DNA of 34,172 nt from Bacillota bacterium. Its GTDB lineage: Bacteria > Bacillota > Clostridia > Clostridiales > Clostridiaceae. The translations under genes and the position numbers were made by a program. Shown here piece after piece: positions 17,236 to 23,809 of this stretch (position 1 is the stretch's first letter; each line of letters begins with the position of its first letter). A model generated the notes under the pieces. The model did not search any database and was not told the DNA's origin. It saw only the letters and a program-made list of their open reading frames with translations. Where the stretch lies: NCBI GenBank assembly GCA_023435985.1, contig JAEZKY010000037.1:1-34172 (forward strand), in the 5' to 3' direction.

Positions 17236-17674
17236 TTATATTCCATTTATCCATTGTAAAATGTCATTATATATCTCTAATTTGTTCTTCTCATGCAAAA
17301 GGTCATGATATTTATTTAAATAAATATTATAAACAATATTTTTATAACCTATCTTCCTTATAAAGTTTGTCAACTCATCAAACTTTCTTGTATTTATAAT
17401 TACTAAATTTTTTTCACTCTTAACACTTTCTCCATGATCTCATGATCACGAACAACACATATATACCCATTCTCCCCAATGTAATTCATAAATTCTATAT
17501 ATCTCTTTCTATGTTCCATCATACCATGACTAATTTAAAGTACTCCCTTTATTCCTTTATTAGGTACATAAATTGTCACCCTATATTTACTCCATCCTAT
17601 ACAGATTCAATCTTAAAATCTTGAAATTTCTTAAAATAGTTACTTATTTTTTCTTCACAGCATACTTTTCTCAT
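17236..17674 (-). pseudogene. Decayed alpha/beta hydrolase (lysophospholipase-like) gene
   Basis: A good ribosome binding site (GGAGGA) and ATG at 17672-17674 start a frame that soon breaks. Reading across frames gives recognisable pieces. They are MRKVCCEEKISNYFKKF; then ISHGMMEHRKRYIEFMNYIG with GYICVVRDH; then, after a frame change, HGESVKSEKNL; and finally KYHDLLHEKNKLEIYNDIL and QWINGI. This is the order of a serine-hydrolase of the monoacylglycerol lipase type, with HG oxyanion region, DHxGHGES, and the C-terminal H-D/E...EIYNDIL. At least two in-frame stops and two frameshifts are present. The middle, including the nucleophile Ser motif, is deleted, so no activity is possible. Confidence 0.8.
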
Positions 17675-17755
17675 ACATTCCTCCAATTTATAAAATTCTA
17701 CCTAAAATATATTTCCCTACATTAAAATATTTAAAGATGTATTTTTTGATAAACT

Positions 17756-17800
17756 TAAAATGTCTCAAAGATTACGTATAATAATCTTCGAGACATTTTA
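17756..17800. terminator. Terminator of the sigma/anti-sigma operon
   Basis: TAAAATGTCTC / GAGACATTTTA arms with an inner AAGATTA/TAATCTT stem lie about 40 bases after the anti-sigma stop. An outer inverted repeat (AATATATTTCCC 17706-17717 / GGGAAATATATT 17812-17823) brackets the hairpin. Confidence 0.8.
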
Positions 17801-17843
17801 AATTCCTTTTTGGGAAATATATTATTTTGCTAATAATTCTTTA

Positions 17844-18938
17844 TTAATTCTTCTTACTTTTTTCGTTATTATTCTCAGATTTTGATGAGTTGCTATTACT
17901 TTGTAAATTTACATTTTTATTTTCTTTTTTATCATATATATCCGCACTCTTGTTTTCTTTATTATCGCTGCTGTTCTCTTCTTTTTTGTAATTTCCATAA
18001 TTACTTTTTTCTGATTTTGTGCCTTCCGATCCATTTGAATATGAATCAATAGATGTATTAGATAAACTTTCTTCTTTATTACCTTTTATTGTTGTATCCT
18101 CATTAGAAATTTCATCTGCATTTATATTAGTATTTGTAACATTATCATCACTTCCGTTATTTTCTTTTAATTCATTAGTCTTTTTCATTATATCCTTTAC
18201 TGAATTATTCTCATAATCTTCTATTTTTATAGTTGAATCTAGTTCTTGAAGTTTTTGGATAAGATTTAGCTTTCCTGGTGTTATGCCAAGCTGCCTTGCT
18301 TCATCTCTTTGTGCAAGAGCAACATTTTCAGTTTCGACCTCTGCATCCACATTATTATTCTCCAATGTTTTATTAACAGTTTCCTTTAATGATTCGTCTA
18401 ATTTAGTTGCAATGTTTTTTTTATCAGTAGATGTAGTAACCTCAATTGCAGATGAACCATCTTCTTTTATATATCCATAAGAAATTGCATTTGATATTAC
18501 AGAACTAACAGCGTTATTAATATTAAAATTAATTAAATTAGTATTTTCCAATACTTTTCTACCATCTTCATTATATGCTTCAGCAGATACTACTTTATCA
18601 AATCCATTTACCCCCAATTCAACACTTGGATTTATATCTACACTGACATATGCTATTGGAGTTCTAGCATATGCATATCCCCCACCTCCCAAACTTAAAA
18701 TAATTACAGCTGATAATGCTAATGCTATTTTTCTCTTCACCAAAATATGTTCTAAAACACTATAAACTTTATCTTTAAGAATATTCGTTTCTTTGTAATA
18801 ACCCGTTTTTTTCTTTATAGATTTTTCAATCCGTCTTCTTGTAAAAATACCCAATGATAAATTAATATCTTCTTTTAATAATAAATCAGTATCACTAATG
18901 CCTAGCTTATCCAATTGTTCAAATAATTTATCTTCCAA
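17844..18938 (-). CDS. RsgI-like membrane anti-sigma factor with low-complexity extracellular tail
   Basis: The 364-residue protein has four parts. These are a cytoplasmic N-terminus (1-70) that would bind the sigma factor; one membrane helix (about 71-90, IALALSAVIILSLGGGG); an RsgI-type extracellular domain (about 95-245); and a hydrophilic Asn/Ser/Lys/Glu tail to the end. The motif VDINPSVELGVN holds the Asn-Pro bond (103-104) at which RsgI proteins are known to self-cleave before intramembrane proteolysis. C. thermocellum RsgI proteins carry carbohydrate-binding modules at the C-terminus; here only a disordered tail is seen, perhaps reaching into the wall. The start is TTG, 1 base after the sigma stop, with AGGAGGG inside the last sigma codons. 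This means tight translational coupling. Confidence 0.82.
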   Translation of the reverse strand: MEDKLFEQLDKLGISDTDLLLKEDINLSLGIFTRRRIEKSIKKKTGYYKETNILKDKVYSVLEHILVKRKIALALSAVIILSLGGGGYAYARTPIAYVSVDINPSVELGVNGFDKVVSAEAYNEDGRKVLENTNLINFNINNAVSSVISNAISYGYIKEDGSSAIEVTTSTDKKNIATKLDESLKETVNKTLENNNVDAEVETENVALAQRDEARQLGITPGKLNLIQKLQELDSTIKIEDYENNSVKDIMKKTNELKENNGSDDNVTNTNINADEISNEDTTIKGNKEESLSNTSIDSYSNGSEGTKSEKSNYGNYKKEENSSDNKENKSADIYDKKENKNVNLQSNSNSSKSENNNEKSKKN

Positions 18939-18939
18939 T

Positions 18940-19494
18940 TTATAAAATCCCTCCTAAAACATTTCTTAATTTTTGCATACATCTAGATACTTTCTTATCA
19001 ATAGTATTAACTTTTATACCAAGGTCTTTAGATATATCTTTTGAACTTTGATAAAAGTAATATTTCCTTATAATTATTTCACTATCTGGATCTCCCAGCG
19101 ACTTTATAGCATTTATTAATTGAATATTACTTTCCTTTAATAAAATTGAATGCGACACATCGTCTTCCTTACTGTGTAAATCTTGTGATACATCATCTAT
19201 CGGTATATGGTTATTATTCTTGTTTTTTCTATGCATATCTATAGCTTTCCTCTTAGCTACTACTGCTAAAAAAGCCTTAATTGATCCTTTTTCTAAATCT
19301 ATTTTATTCCTATAATGAAATACCTGAAAAAATACATCACTTACGCATTCCTCTATATCTTCCTTTGAATATATACCTGATAATTTATTAAATATTATTG
19401 TATAAATAAATGCCATATAATTATCCATCATTATTTTGAGGCCTACTTCAGGTTTATTATGTAAAAGATTAAGTAATTCTATATCCGAAACCAA
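18940..19494 (-). CDS. ECF-type RNA polymerase sigma factor
   Basis: The 184-residue protein has region 2 (about 15-90, with DIEECVSDVFFQVFHYRNKI and KRKAIDMHRK) and region 4 (about 125-175, SKDISKDLGIKVNTIDKKVS), with no region 1 or 3. This is the ECF (sigma-24-like) plan. A GTG at 19512 opens a longer frame, but AGAAGG lies after it and 6 bases before a TTG at 19494, so the TTG start (MVSDIELLNLLHNKP) is preferred. An ECF factor paired with an RsgI-like regulator is known in C. thermocellum (sigma24C/Rsi24C). The gene is followed by its anti-sigma factor with 1 base between. Its promoter carries the motif shared with the paralogue gene upstream. Confidence 0.85.
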   Translation of the reverse strand: MVSDIELLNLLHNKPEVGLKIMMDNYMAFIYTIIFNKLSGIYSKEDIEECVSDVFFQVFHYRNKIDLEKGSIKAFLAVVAKRKAIDMHRKNKNNNHIPIDDVSQDLHSKEDDVSHSILLKESNIQLINAIKSLGDPDSEIIIRKYYFYQSSKDISKDLGIKVNTIDKKVSRCMQKLRNVLGGIL

Positions 19495-19535
19495 AGCGCA
19501 CCTTCTTCCCACAAAATTCTATTTATATTATATAG

Positions 19536-19562
19536 TTCGCAACAAAGCTGACTAATCTGACA
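19536..19562 (-). promoter_or_regulatory. ECF-type promoter of the sigma/anti-sigma operon
   Basis: TGTCAG (19557-19562) and CGAA (19536-19539) are 17 bases apart, followed after 3 bases by TATAATATAA. The same arrangement is found before the paralogue at 19744-20661. CGAA is known as the -10 element of SigI-class promoters and is close to ECF -10 boxes. A sigma-A reading fails because the spacing is wrong. Confidence 0.65.
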
Positions 19563-19702
19563 AAGTGCAACAACAAAAAACTTATATTTATTATTAACAT
19601 AACATTTACTAAACAATTATTATTGTGTCATATTCTATAAAATATATAGTATTTGAAGAATAATAGTTTTTAAATTCTCTTTATTTATATCTTTACATAA
19701 TA

Positions 19703-19738
19703 AAATCAATAGCTAATATTTATATTAACTATTGATTT
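19703..19738 (-). terminator. Terminator after the ectodomain paralogue
   Basis: AAATCAATAG / CTATTGATTT with an inner TAATAT/ATATTA stem lies a few bases after the stop and is followed by TTTATT. It separates the paralogue from the sigma operon. Confidence 0.65.
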
Positions 19739-19743
19739 ATAGG

Positions 19744-20661
19744 TTAATTATTTATTTTTATTTTTTCTTTATTACTATTTTTACTTTCTGAATTTAATTT
19801 ACCATTATCATTTTGATTCTTTTGTTTTACCGAAGCGTTTTTTTCTTTATCATTTTCAATGCTGCTATCTTCTTTTTTACTATTAATACTTGCATTCTCG
19901 CCTTTTTCATCATTACCATTATCAGTTTGAATTCCAGTACTTTCTTGAGTAGTCACATCACCGCTTGTACTAGTGTCTGTGCTTGTAGTATTATTTATAT
20001 CTGTATCATTATTAGTATCCGTACCTGTATTACTATCACCATCAGAAGTATCATTCTTATTCATTTTTCTTAATTCCTTAACCTTCTTTTGTATGTCTTT
20101 TACTGAGATTGTTTTATAATCTTCCACTTTTATTGTTGGATCTAATTCTTGAAGCTTTTGTATAAGGTTTAACTTCCCAGGTGTTATACCTAGTTGTCTT
20201 GCTTCATCTCTTCTTGCAAGTGCAACATTTTCAGATTCAGCTTCTGCGTTTACATCATTGTCCTCTAATGTTTTATTGGCAGCTTCCTTTAAAGATTCAT
20301 CTAATTCAGTTGCCATCTTTTCTTTATCTGTAGATGTAGTAATTTCAACTGCAACTGCTGCTGTAGTTGTGGCATCTTCTTTTATGTATCCATCAGAAAT
20401 CGCATTTGAAATTACAGTACTGACAGCTTTTTCAACATCAAAGTTTACTAAATTAGTTCCTTCTAATACTTTTTGACCATCTTCATTATAGGCTTGTGCA
20501 GATATTACTTTGCCAAAAGAATTTACGCCTAATTCTACACTTGGATTAATATCCACACTAACATATGCTGCTGGAGTAGTTTTAGCATATGCATATGCTC
20601 CTCCTCCACCTAAACTCAAAACTGTAGCTGCTGCTAATCCTAACGCTATTTTTCTTTTCAT
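19744..20661 (-). CDS. Secreted or membrane-anchored paralogue of the RsgI ectodomain, lacking the anti-sigma part
   Basis: This 305-residue protein aligns with the neighbouring anti-sigma factor only from that protein's membrane helix onward. MKRKIAL here corresponds to VKRKIAL there, and the first ~70 cytoplasmic residues are absent. It has a signal peptide or anchor (4-24, possible cleavage after AYAYA) and the same VDINPSVELGVN motif with Asn-Pro at 39-40. The block GITPGKLNLIQKLQELD is identical in both. It ends in a long Thr/Asp/Asn then Lys/Glu/Asn low-complexity tail that differs from the paralogue's. It looks like a tandem duplicate that lost the sigma-binding domain. It might be a decoy, co-receptor or ligand-binding partner; it cannot hold a sigma factor itself. 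Confidence 0.8.
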   Translation of the reverse strand: MKRKIALGLAAATVLSLGGGGAYAYAKTTPAAYVSVDINPSVELGVNSFGKVISAQAYNEDGQKVLEGTNLVNFDVEKAVSTVISNAISDGYIKEDATTTAAVAVEITTSTDKEKMATELDESLKEAANKTLEDNDVNAEAESENVALARRDEARQLGITPGKLNLIQKLQELDPTIKVEDYKTISVKDIQKKVKELRKMNKNDTSDGDSNTGTDTNNDTDINNTTSTDTSTSGDVTTQESTGIQTDNGNDEKGENASINSKKEDSSIENDKEKNASVKQKNQNDNGKLNSESKNSNKEKIKINN

Positions 20662-20839
20662 AATAATTCCTCCAAAATATTATTTTCTTCAATCGTTGTT
20701 TTACTTTTTAGCATTCAAATGCTAGTCAGTAATAATTTTCAACTTAATATTTTTATAAATATCTTCCTCATGCATTAATGTACATTTTAATTATTGAGAA
20801 CATCTTATAAGATTTACTAAGTTGCCTTATATTATACAA

Positions 20840-20866
20840 TTCGTGATCCTAAATAAAAACCTGACA
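20840..20866 (-). promoter_or_regulatory. ECF-type promoter of the ectodomain paralogue
   Basis: TGTCAG (20861-20866) and CGAA (20840-20843) have the same 17-base spacing as the sigma operon promoter. They are likewise followed after 3 bases by TATAATATAA. It leaves a leader of about 170 bases before the ATG. Both promoters would be read by the sigma factor encoded next door. Confidence 0.65.
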
Positions 20867-20956
20867 AAATAAAATTCAATTTATTTTATTATTAGGATAA
20901 ATATAAATTTTCAAAACAATTTATATTTCTTTATTTCTTAGATTTATTCCATATAA

Positions 20957-20983
20957 AAAAGAGTCCTTTATTTAGACTCTTTT
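20957..20983. terminator. Terminator of the 46-residue gene
   Basis: AAAAGAGTC / GACTCTTTT overlaps the stop codon of the small gene and is followed on the minus strand by TTTTTTATA. Confidence 0.8.
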
Positions 20984-21108
20984 CTTACCGGTTTATATTT
21001 TGAGTTTGTTTTATCACTTGGATTTATATAATCATAATCACCATTTTCAGTTTTCTTTAATCCTAAAGAAGCCATTTGCTTTTGAGTAACTTTACGTTTA
21101 TTAGTCAT
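20968..21108 (-). CDS. Small basic protein of unknown function (46 aa)
   Basis: A perfect ribosome binding site (AAGGAGG, 7 bases before the ATG at 21106-21108) opens a 47-codon frame. It encodes MTNKRKVTQKQMASLGLKKT, then ENGDYDYINPSDKTNSKYKP and a Lys/Arg/Glu-rich end. The frame closes within a strong terminator hairpin. The protein is hydrophilic and basic, with no cysteines or membrane segment. The tight package of site, frame and terminator argues that it is real. It lies just downstream of the MFS gene (75 bases) and may be in its transcript. I recognise no family. Confidence 0.7.
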   Translation of the reverse strand: MTNKRKVTQKQMASLGLKKTENGDYDYINPSDKTNSKYKPVRKESK

Positions 21109-21184
21109 AATTAATCCTCCTTACATGCTTTTAGATTTACCATGCAAATAGGATTTTATTCTTAATTTTAAAATATGTTAAGCT

Positions 21185-22429
21185 CTAACAAGCTGACTCC
21201 TTTTCAATTTCCTCATTTAATTCACTTTTATAATCATACACATGCAATGCCGTCATAAGAATTACCCCAATGCAAACCACAACAAAAACTAATGACCATA
21301 CTTTATTTATTCCATAAGAATCTATATATTTTCCAACAAGAGAAGTACCTAATGCAGTTGATAATGCGTAAGTTAAATTGCTGGCTGCACTAATTCTTGC
21401 TCTAAAATTTTTAGGACTATTATTAGCTATATATACTCCATTATTAGTTGAAGATATTATTTCTCCTATTGTCCAAAGTATAGTTGAAACCACATATAAA
21501 GAAAAAGCATTTCCTATTATGCCTATCATACCAAATCCTATGGCATAAAAAATTCCTGCAAAAATCACATTTGTAAGAGTTTTAAATTTTTTCGTTATAG
21601 AAATGATCATCACTGTTAAAAATATTACTGTAATAGCATTAATACTCATTAAATAACCAAATTTTTCTGTTCCTTCAGTTCCAAAAACTTCATTCAGCAT
21701 CATCGGTGCTGCAAATGAAATTTGAGTATATGCAAAAGAATAGAACATATTAAATATCATAAAAAAAGTAAGTCTAGGCCTTTTTAAAAGTATTTGAACT
21801 AAATTTCCCTGTTCCTCTCTTTCCATAATGTTTTTTTCTTCTGTAATTCCTGTCTTTATTTTGGTTTCCTCAATGTAAATATAAAAAATTATTATTGCTA
21901 TAAAAGAAGTTAGCGCATCTAATATAAAAAGAAGTGAAAGATAATTATTAAATAAAAATCCTGCTACTATGGGACCTACTGCAACTCCTATATTTATCCC
22001 CAAATAAGTTAGTGATGATCCTATCTGTCTTTTTTCAGGAGTTAATTCATCTGCTATGATTGCAGAAAGTGTTGGTCTGACAAAGCCATTAAAAAATGCT
22101 GAGATAATTACTAAACCAACAATTATTAACGGATTTTTTATAATTCCACATAAAAAAATAGCTATTGCTGCTACTCCCTGTCCCATAAAATAGGTTTTCC
22201 GCCTGCTTACCTGATCTGCAAACTTCCCGCCCAAAATTGCTGCAGGCATTGAAACTAATGAGGTTATCATTACAATTAGTCCTGTCACAGAATAAGAAAA
22301 ATCAAGTTTTTGTGTTAATAACAAAGATAAAAATGGAAATACAAAGTCACCAAACCTATTAATTATCTGCACCGTAAATAGTGCATATATACTTTTCGGC
22401 AATCCTTTATAAGTATTAAAAATATTCAA
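21185..22429 (-). CDS. MFS transporter, probable drug or small-molecule exporter
   Basis: The 414-residue protein has about 12 membrane helices. The loop 2-3 motif A is GGKFADQVSRRK, and the second half repeats the pattern. The overall look is of 12-helix multidrug-type major facilitators (MdtH/YfmO-like); the substrate cannot be told. The start codon is TTG (22427-22429) with GGGGGG 7 bases before it. A terminator-like hairpin ends only about 20 bases upstream of the ribosome binding site, which suggests expression is controlled by transcription read-through. No regulator gene lies next to it. Confidence 0.87.
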   Translation of the reverse strand: MNIFNTYKGLPKSIYALFTVQIINRFGDFVFPFLSLLLTQKLDFSYSVTGLIVMITSLVSMPAAILGGKFADQVSRRKTYFMGQGVAAIAIFLCGIIKNPLIIVGLVIISAFFNGFVRPTLSAIIADELTPEKRQIGSSLTYLGINIGVAVGPIVAGFLFNNYLSLLFILDALTSFIAIIIFYIYIEETKIKTGITEEKNIMEREEQGNLVQILLKRPRLTFFMIFNMFYSFAYTQISFAAPMMLNEVFGTEGTEKFGYLMSINAITVIFLTVMIISITKKFKTLTNVIFAGIFYAIGFGMIGIIGNAFSLYVVSTILWTIGEIISSTNNGVYIANNSPKNFRARISAASNLTYALSTALGTSLVGKYIDSYGINKVWSLVFVVVCIGVILMTALHVYDYKSELNEEIEKESAC

Positions 22430-22458
22430 TTTTAGCCCCCCTTAAAATGCCTAATAAA

Positions 22459-22494
22459 AAAATAAAGCCCATATTTTACGAGCTTACTTTATTT
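22459..22494 (-). terminator. Terminator-like hairpin directly before the MFS gene (candidate attenuator)
   Basis: On the minus strand AAATAAA-GTAA-GCTC pairs with GGGC-TTTATTT, followed by a T-run (TTTTATTAG). One U-G wobble pair works only in the minus-strand RNA. It precedes the MFS Shine-Dalgarno by about 20 bases. A -10 box TATAAT lies at 22498-22503, just outside it. It could instead end the remnant at 22545-22695. Confidence 0.5.
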
Positions 22495-22544
22495 ATGTAA
22501 TTATACACTAATAATTTGAGTAAAGAAAGATATAGTATGCATTT

Positions 22545-22695
22545 CTATTCTTTTATTGTAAAAAATACCATAAATATTAATTTAATAAATGCCAGTTCAT
22601 TATCTAAAATTTTACCTTCAAATGCTCCTGCTTGTTCTAATTCAGTTCCAATAAATAATGTAATGTAGTATTTATACCAATATTTCTAATTCCAT
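22545..22695 (-). pseudogene. Coding-like remnant before the MFS gene
   Basis: An ATG at 22693-22695 gives MELEILV and then a stop. In another frame a codon-biased stretch continues: TLFIGTELEQAGAFEGKILD, then NELAFIKLIFMVFFTIKE and TAG at 22545-22547. This looks like the end of a small gene with one frameshift. I see no ribosome binding site and recognise no family. The rest of the gap between 22430 and 22920 shows only hairpins. Confidence 0.35.
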
Positions 22696-22735
22696 TCACT
22701 ATAATAAATTATTTATATATTATAAATTATCAAAA

Positions 22736-22752
22736 ACACTTAACAAAAGTGT
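22736..22752 (-). terminator. Weak terminator after the Gly/Tyr-repeat gene
   Basis: ACACTT / AAGTGT with a 5-base loop is followed on the minus strand by TTTTG. A second hairpin (GTTTACTTT / AAAGTAAAC, 22765-22793) lies between it and the gene. Confidence 0.4.
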
Positions 22753-22920
22753 ACTATACCATATGTTTACTTTATTCAATATTTAAAGTAAACTCAAAAA
22801 GTACAAATACTAATTCTATTAAGTGTTTTTATAAACTTGTTTTAGAATACTTATCTTACAAAAACATATATGCTTTTTACCACTTGTCATTTAAAACCAG
22901 ATTACATATCTTCATTTTAT

Positions 22921-23226
22921 CTAGAAACAACAACGTCTGGAGCGTCTTCTTCTACATGCAAGATTTAAAACAGCTTGCCTTGTTTTGGCATTAGCATCTT
23001 TTACTCCTTGCCTATATCCTTCCATAGTTCCTTGATCTCTTCCACCCGTAAATCCATCATTATAGCCATCATTATAGCCTTCTCTATATCCTTGATTGTA
23101 CGTATCTGCTAATGTACCTGCTAGAATATTATCTCTTCTGCAATTACGATTAACATTTTCTCCAGCTGTCTCTCCAAACGGATTTGGATTATTGCATCTG
23201 CATCTTCTATAATTTCTATTTTCCAT
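22921..23226 (-). CDS. Small Arg/Cys-rich protein with Gly-Tyr repeats (101 aa)
   Basis: The N-terminus is ENRNYRRCRCNNPNPFGE. The middle (about 45-75) is a four-residue repeat, GYREGYNDGYNDGFTGGRDQ then GTMEGYRQG. The C-terminus is CRRRRSRRCCF. The repeat pattern G-Y-x-x is like that in surface or spore-associated proteins of spore formers, but this is resemblance only. There is no signal peptide or membrane helix. The basic cysteine-rich ends could bind nucleic acid, metal or other coat proteins by disulfides. A clear AAAGGAG site precedes the ATG. It appears to be a single-gene unit. Confidence 0.72.
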   Translation of the reverse strand: MENRNYRRCRCNNPNPFGETAGENVNRNCRRDNILAGTLADTYNQGYREGYNDGYNDGFTGGRDQGTMEGYRQGVKDANAKTRQAVLNLACRRRRSRRCCF

Positions 23227-23343
23227 TTTTTCTCTCCTTTGTATTTTATCAATTTCTATATAGTATATTATGATTATTTATTTTATTTGTTATTGATTTA
23301 GGCACTCATAAATATTTAATAATTTACTATTTTATATACGCAA

Positions 23344-23371
23344 AAATAGCGAGGGCCCCACCTCGCTATTT
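23344..23371. terminator. Terminator of the threonine operon
   Basis: AAATAGCGAGG / CCTCGCTATTT with a 6-base loop directly follows the stop of the ACT-domain gene. The minus strand then has TTTTTG. Confidence 0.9.
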
Positions 23372-23809
23372 CTATTCCATACCTACAAATTCAACTTTTT
23401 CTACATTCTTAATACTAAGCAATCCATTAGTTAAAGTTTTTATGTCACAATCCACAGTTGAAAGATCTATTGTTATACTTAAATTAGCATAGCCATTAAG
23501 AGGTATACCTTGATTTATTGTCAAGATATCTCCACCTTTTTCTGAAATATAATTACTAATAATAGATAAAAGCCCCTTTTCATTTTTAAAAATGATATTA
23601 TAAGTGATTTTTCGCCCCTCTGAAGTTTCTGCAAAATCAAATACAAAATCCTTATACTTATAATATACACTTCTACTTATCCCTGCTATTTTTACAGCTT
23701 CTGTTATTTCTTTTACTTTGCCGTCTTTTAAAAGTTTTTTAGCATATAAGACTTTTTCATAAACATCGGGTAATACCCGTTTATCTATAACTAAGTAATC
23801 TCCACTCAT
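23372..23809 (-). CDS. ACT domain-containing protein (PheB/UPF0735 type)
   Basis: The 145-residue protein has an N-terminal helical part (about 1-65). This includes a helix-turn-helix-like stretch, VKEITEAVKIAGISRSVYYK. It is followed by one ACT domain (about 70-143, with NEKGLLSIISNYISEKGGDI and NLSITIDLSTVD). ACT domains bind amino acids; the family is often next to homoserine or phenylalanine biosynthesis genes. Here it overlaps the thrB stop by one base, so it is coupled to threonine synthesis and may sense threonine or a precursor. Whether it binds DNA is unknown. Confidence 0.85.
   Translation of the reverse strand: MSGDYLVIDKRVLPDVYEKVLYAKKLLKDGKVKEITEAVKIAGISRSVYYKYKDFVFDFAETSEGRKITYNIIFKNEKGLLSIISNYISEKGGDILTINQGIPLNGYANLSITIDLSTVDCDIKTLTNGLLSIKNVEKVEFVGME

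Noticed and set aside
18019..20476. Plus-strand open frames opposite the two RsgI-like genes
   Set aside because: They are mirror images of low-complexity coding sequence, lack ribosome binding sites and have no family features.
16623..23343. Genomic island or prophage around the sigma/anti-sigma genes
   Set aside because: There is no integrase, transposase, tRNA border or change in base composition; only a duplication and a pseudogene are visible.
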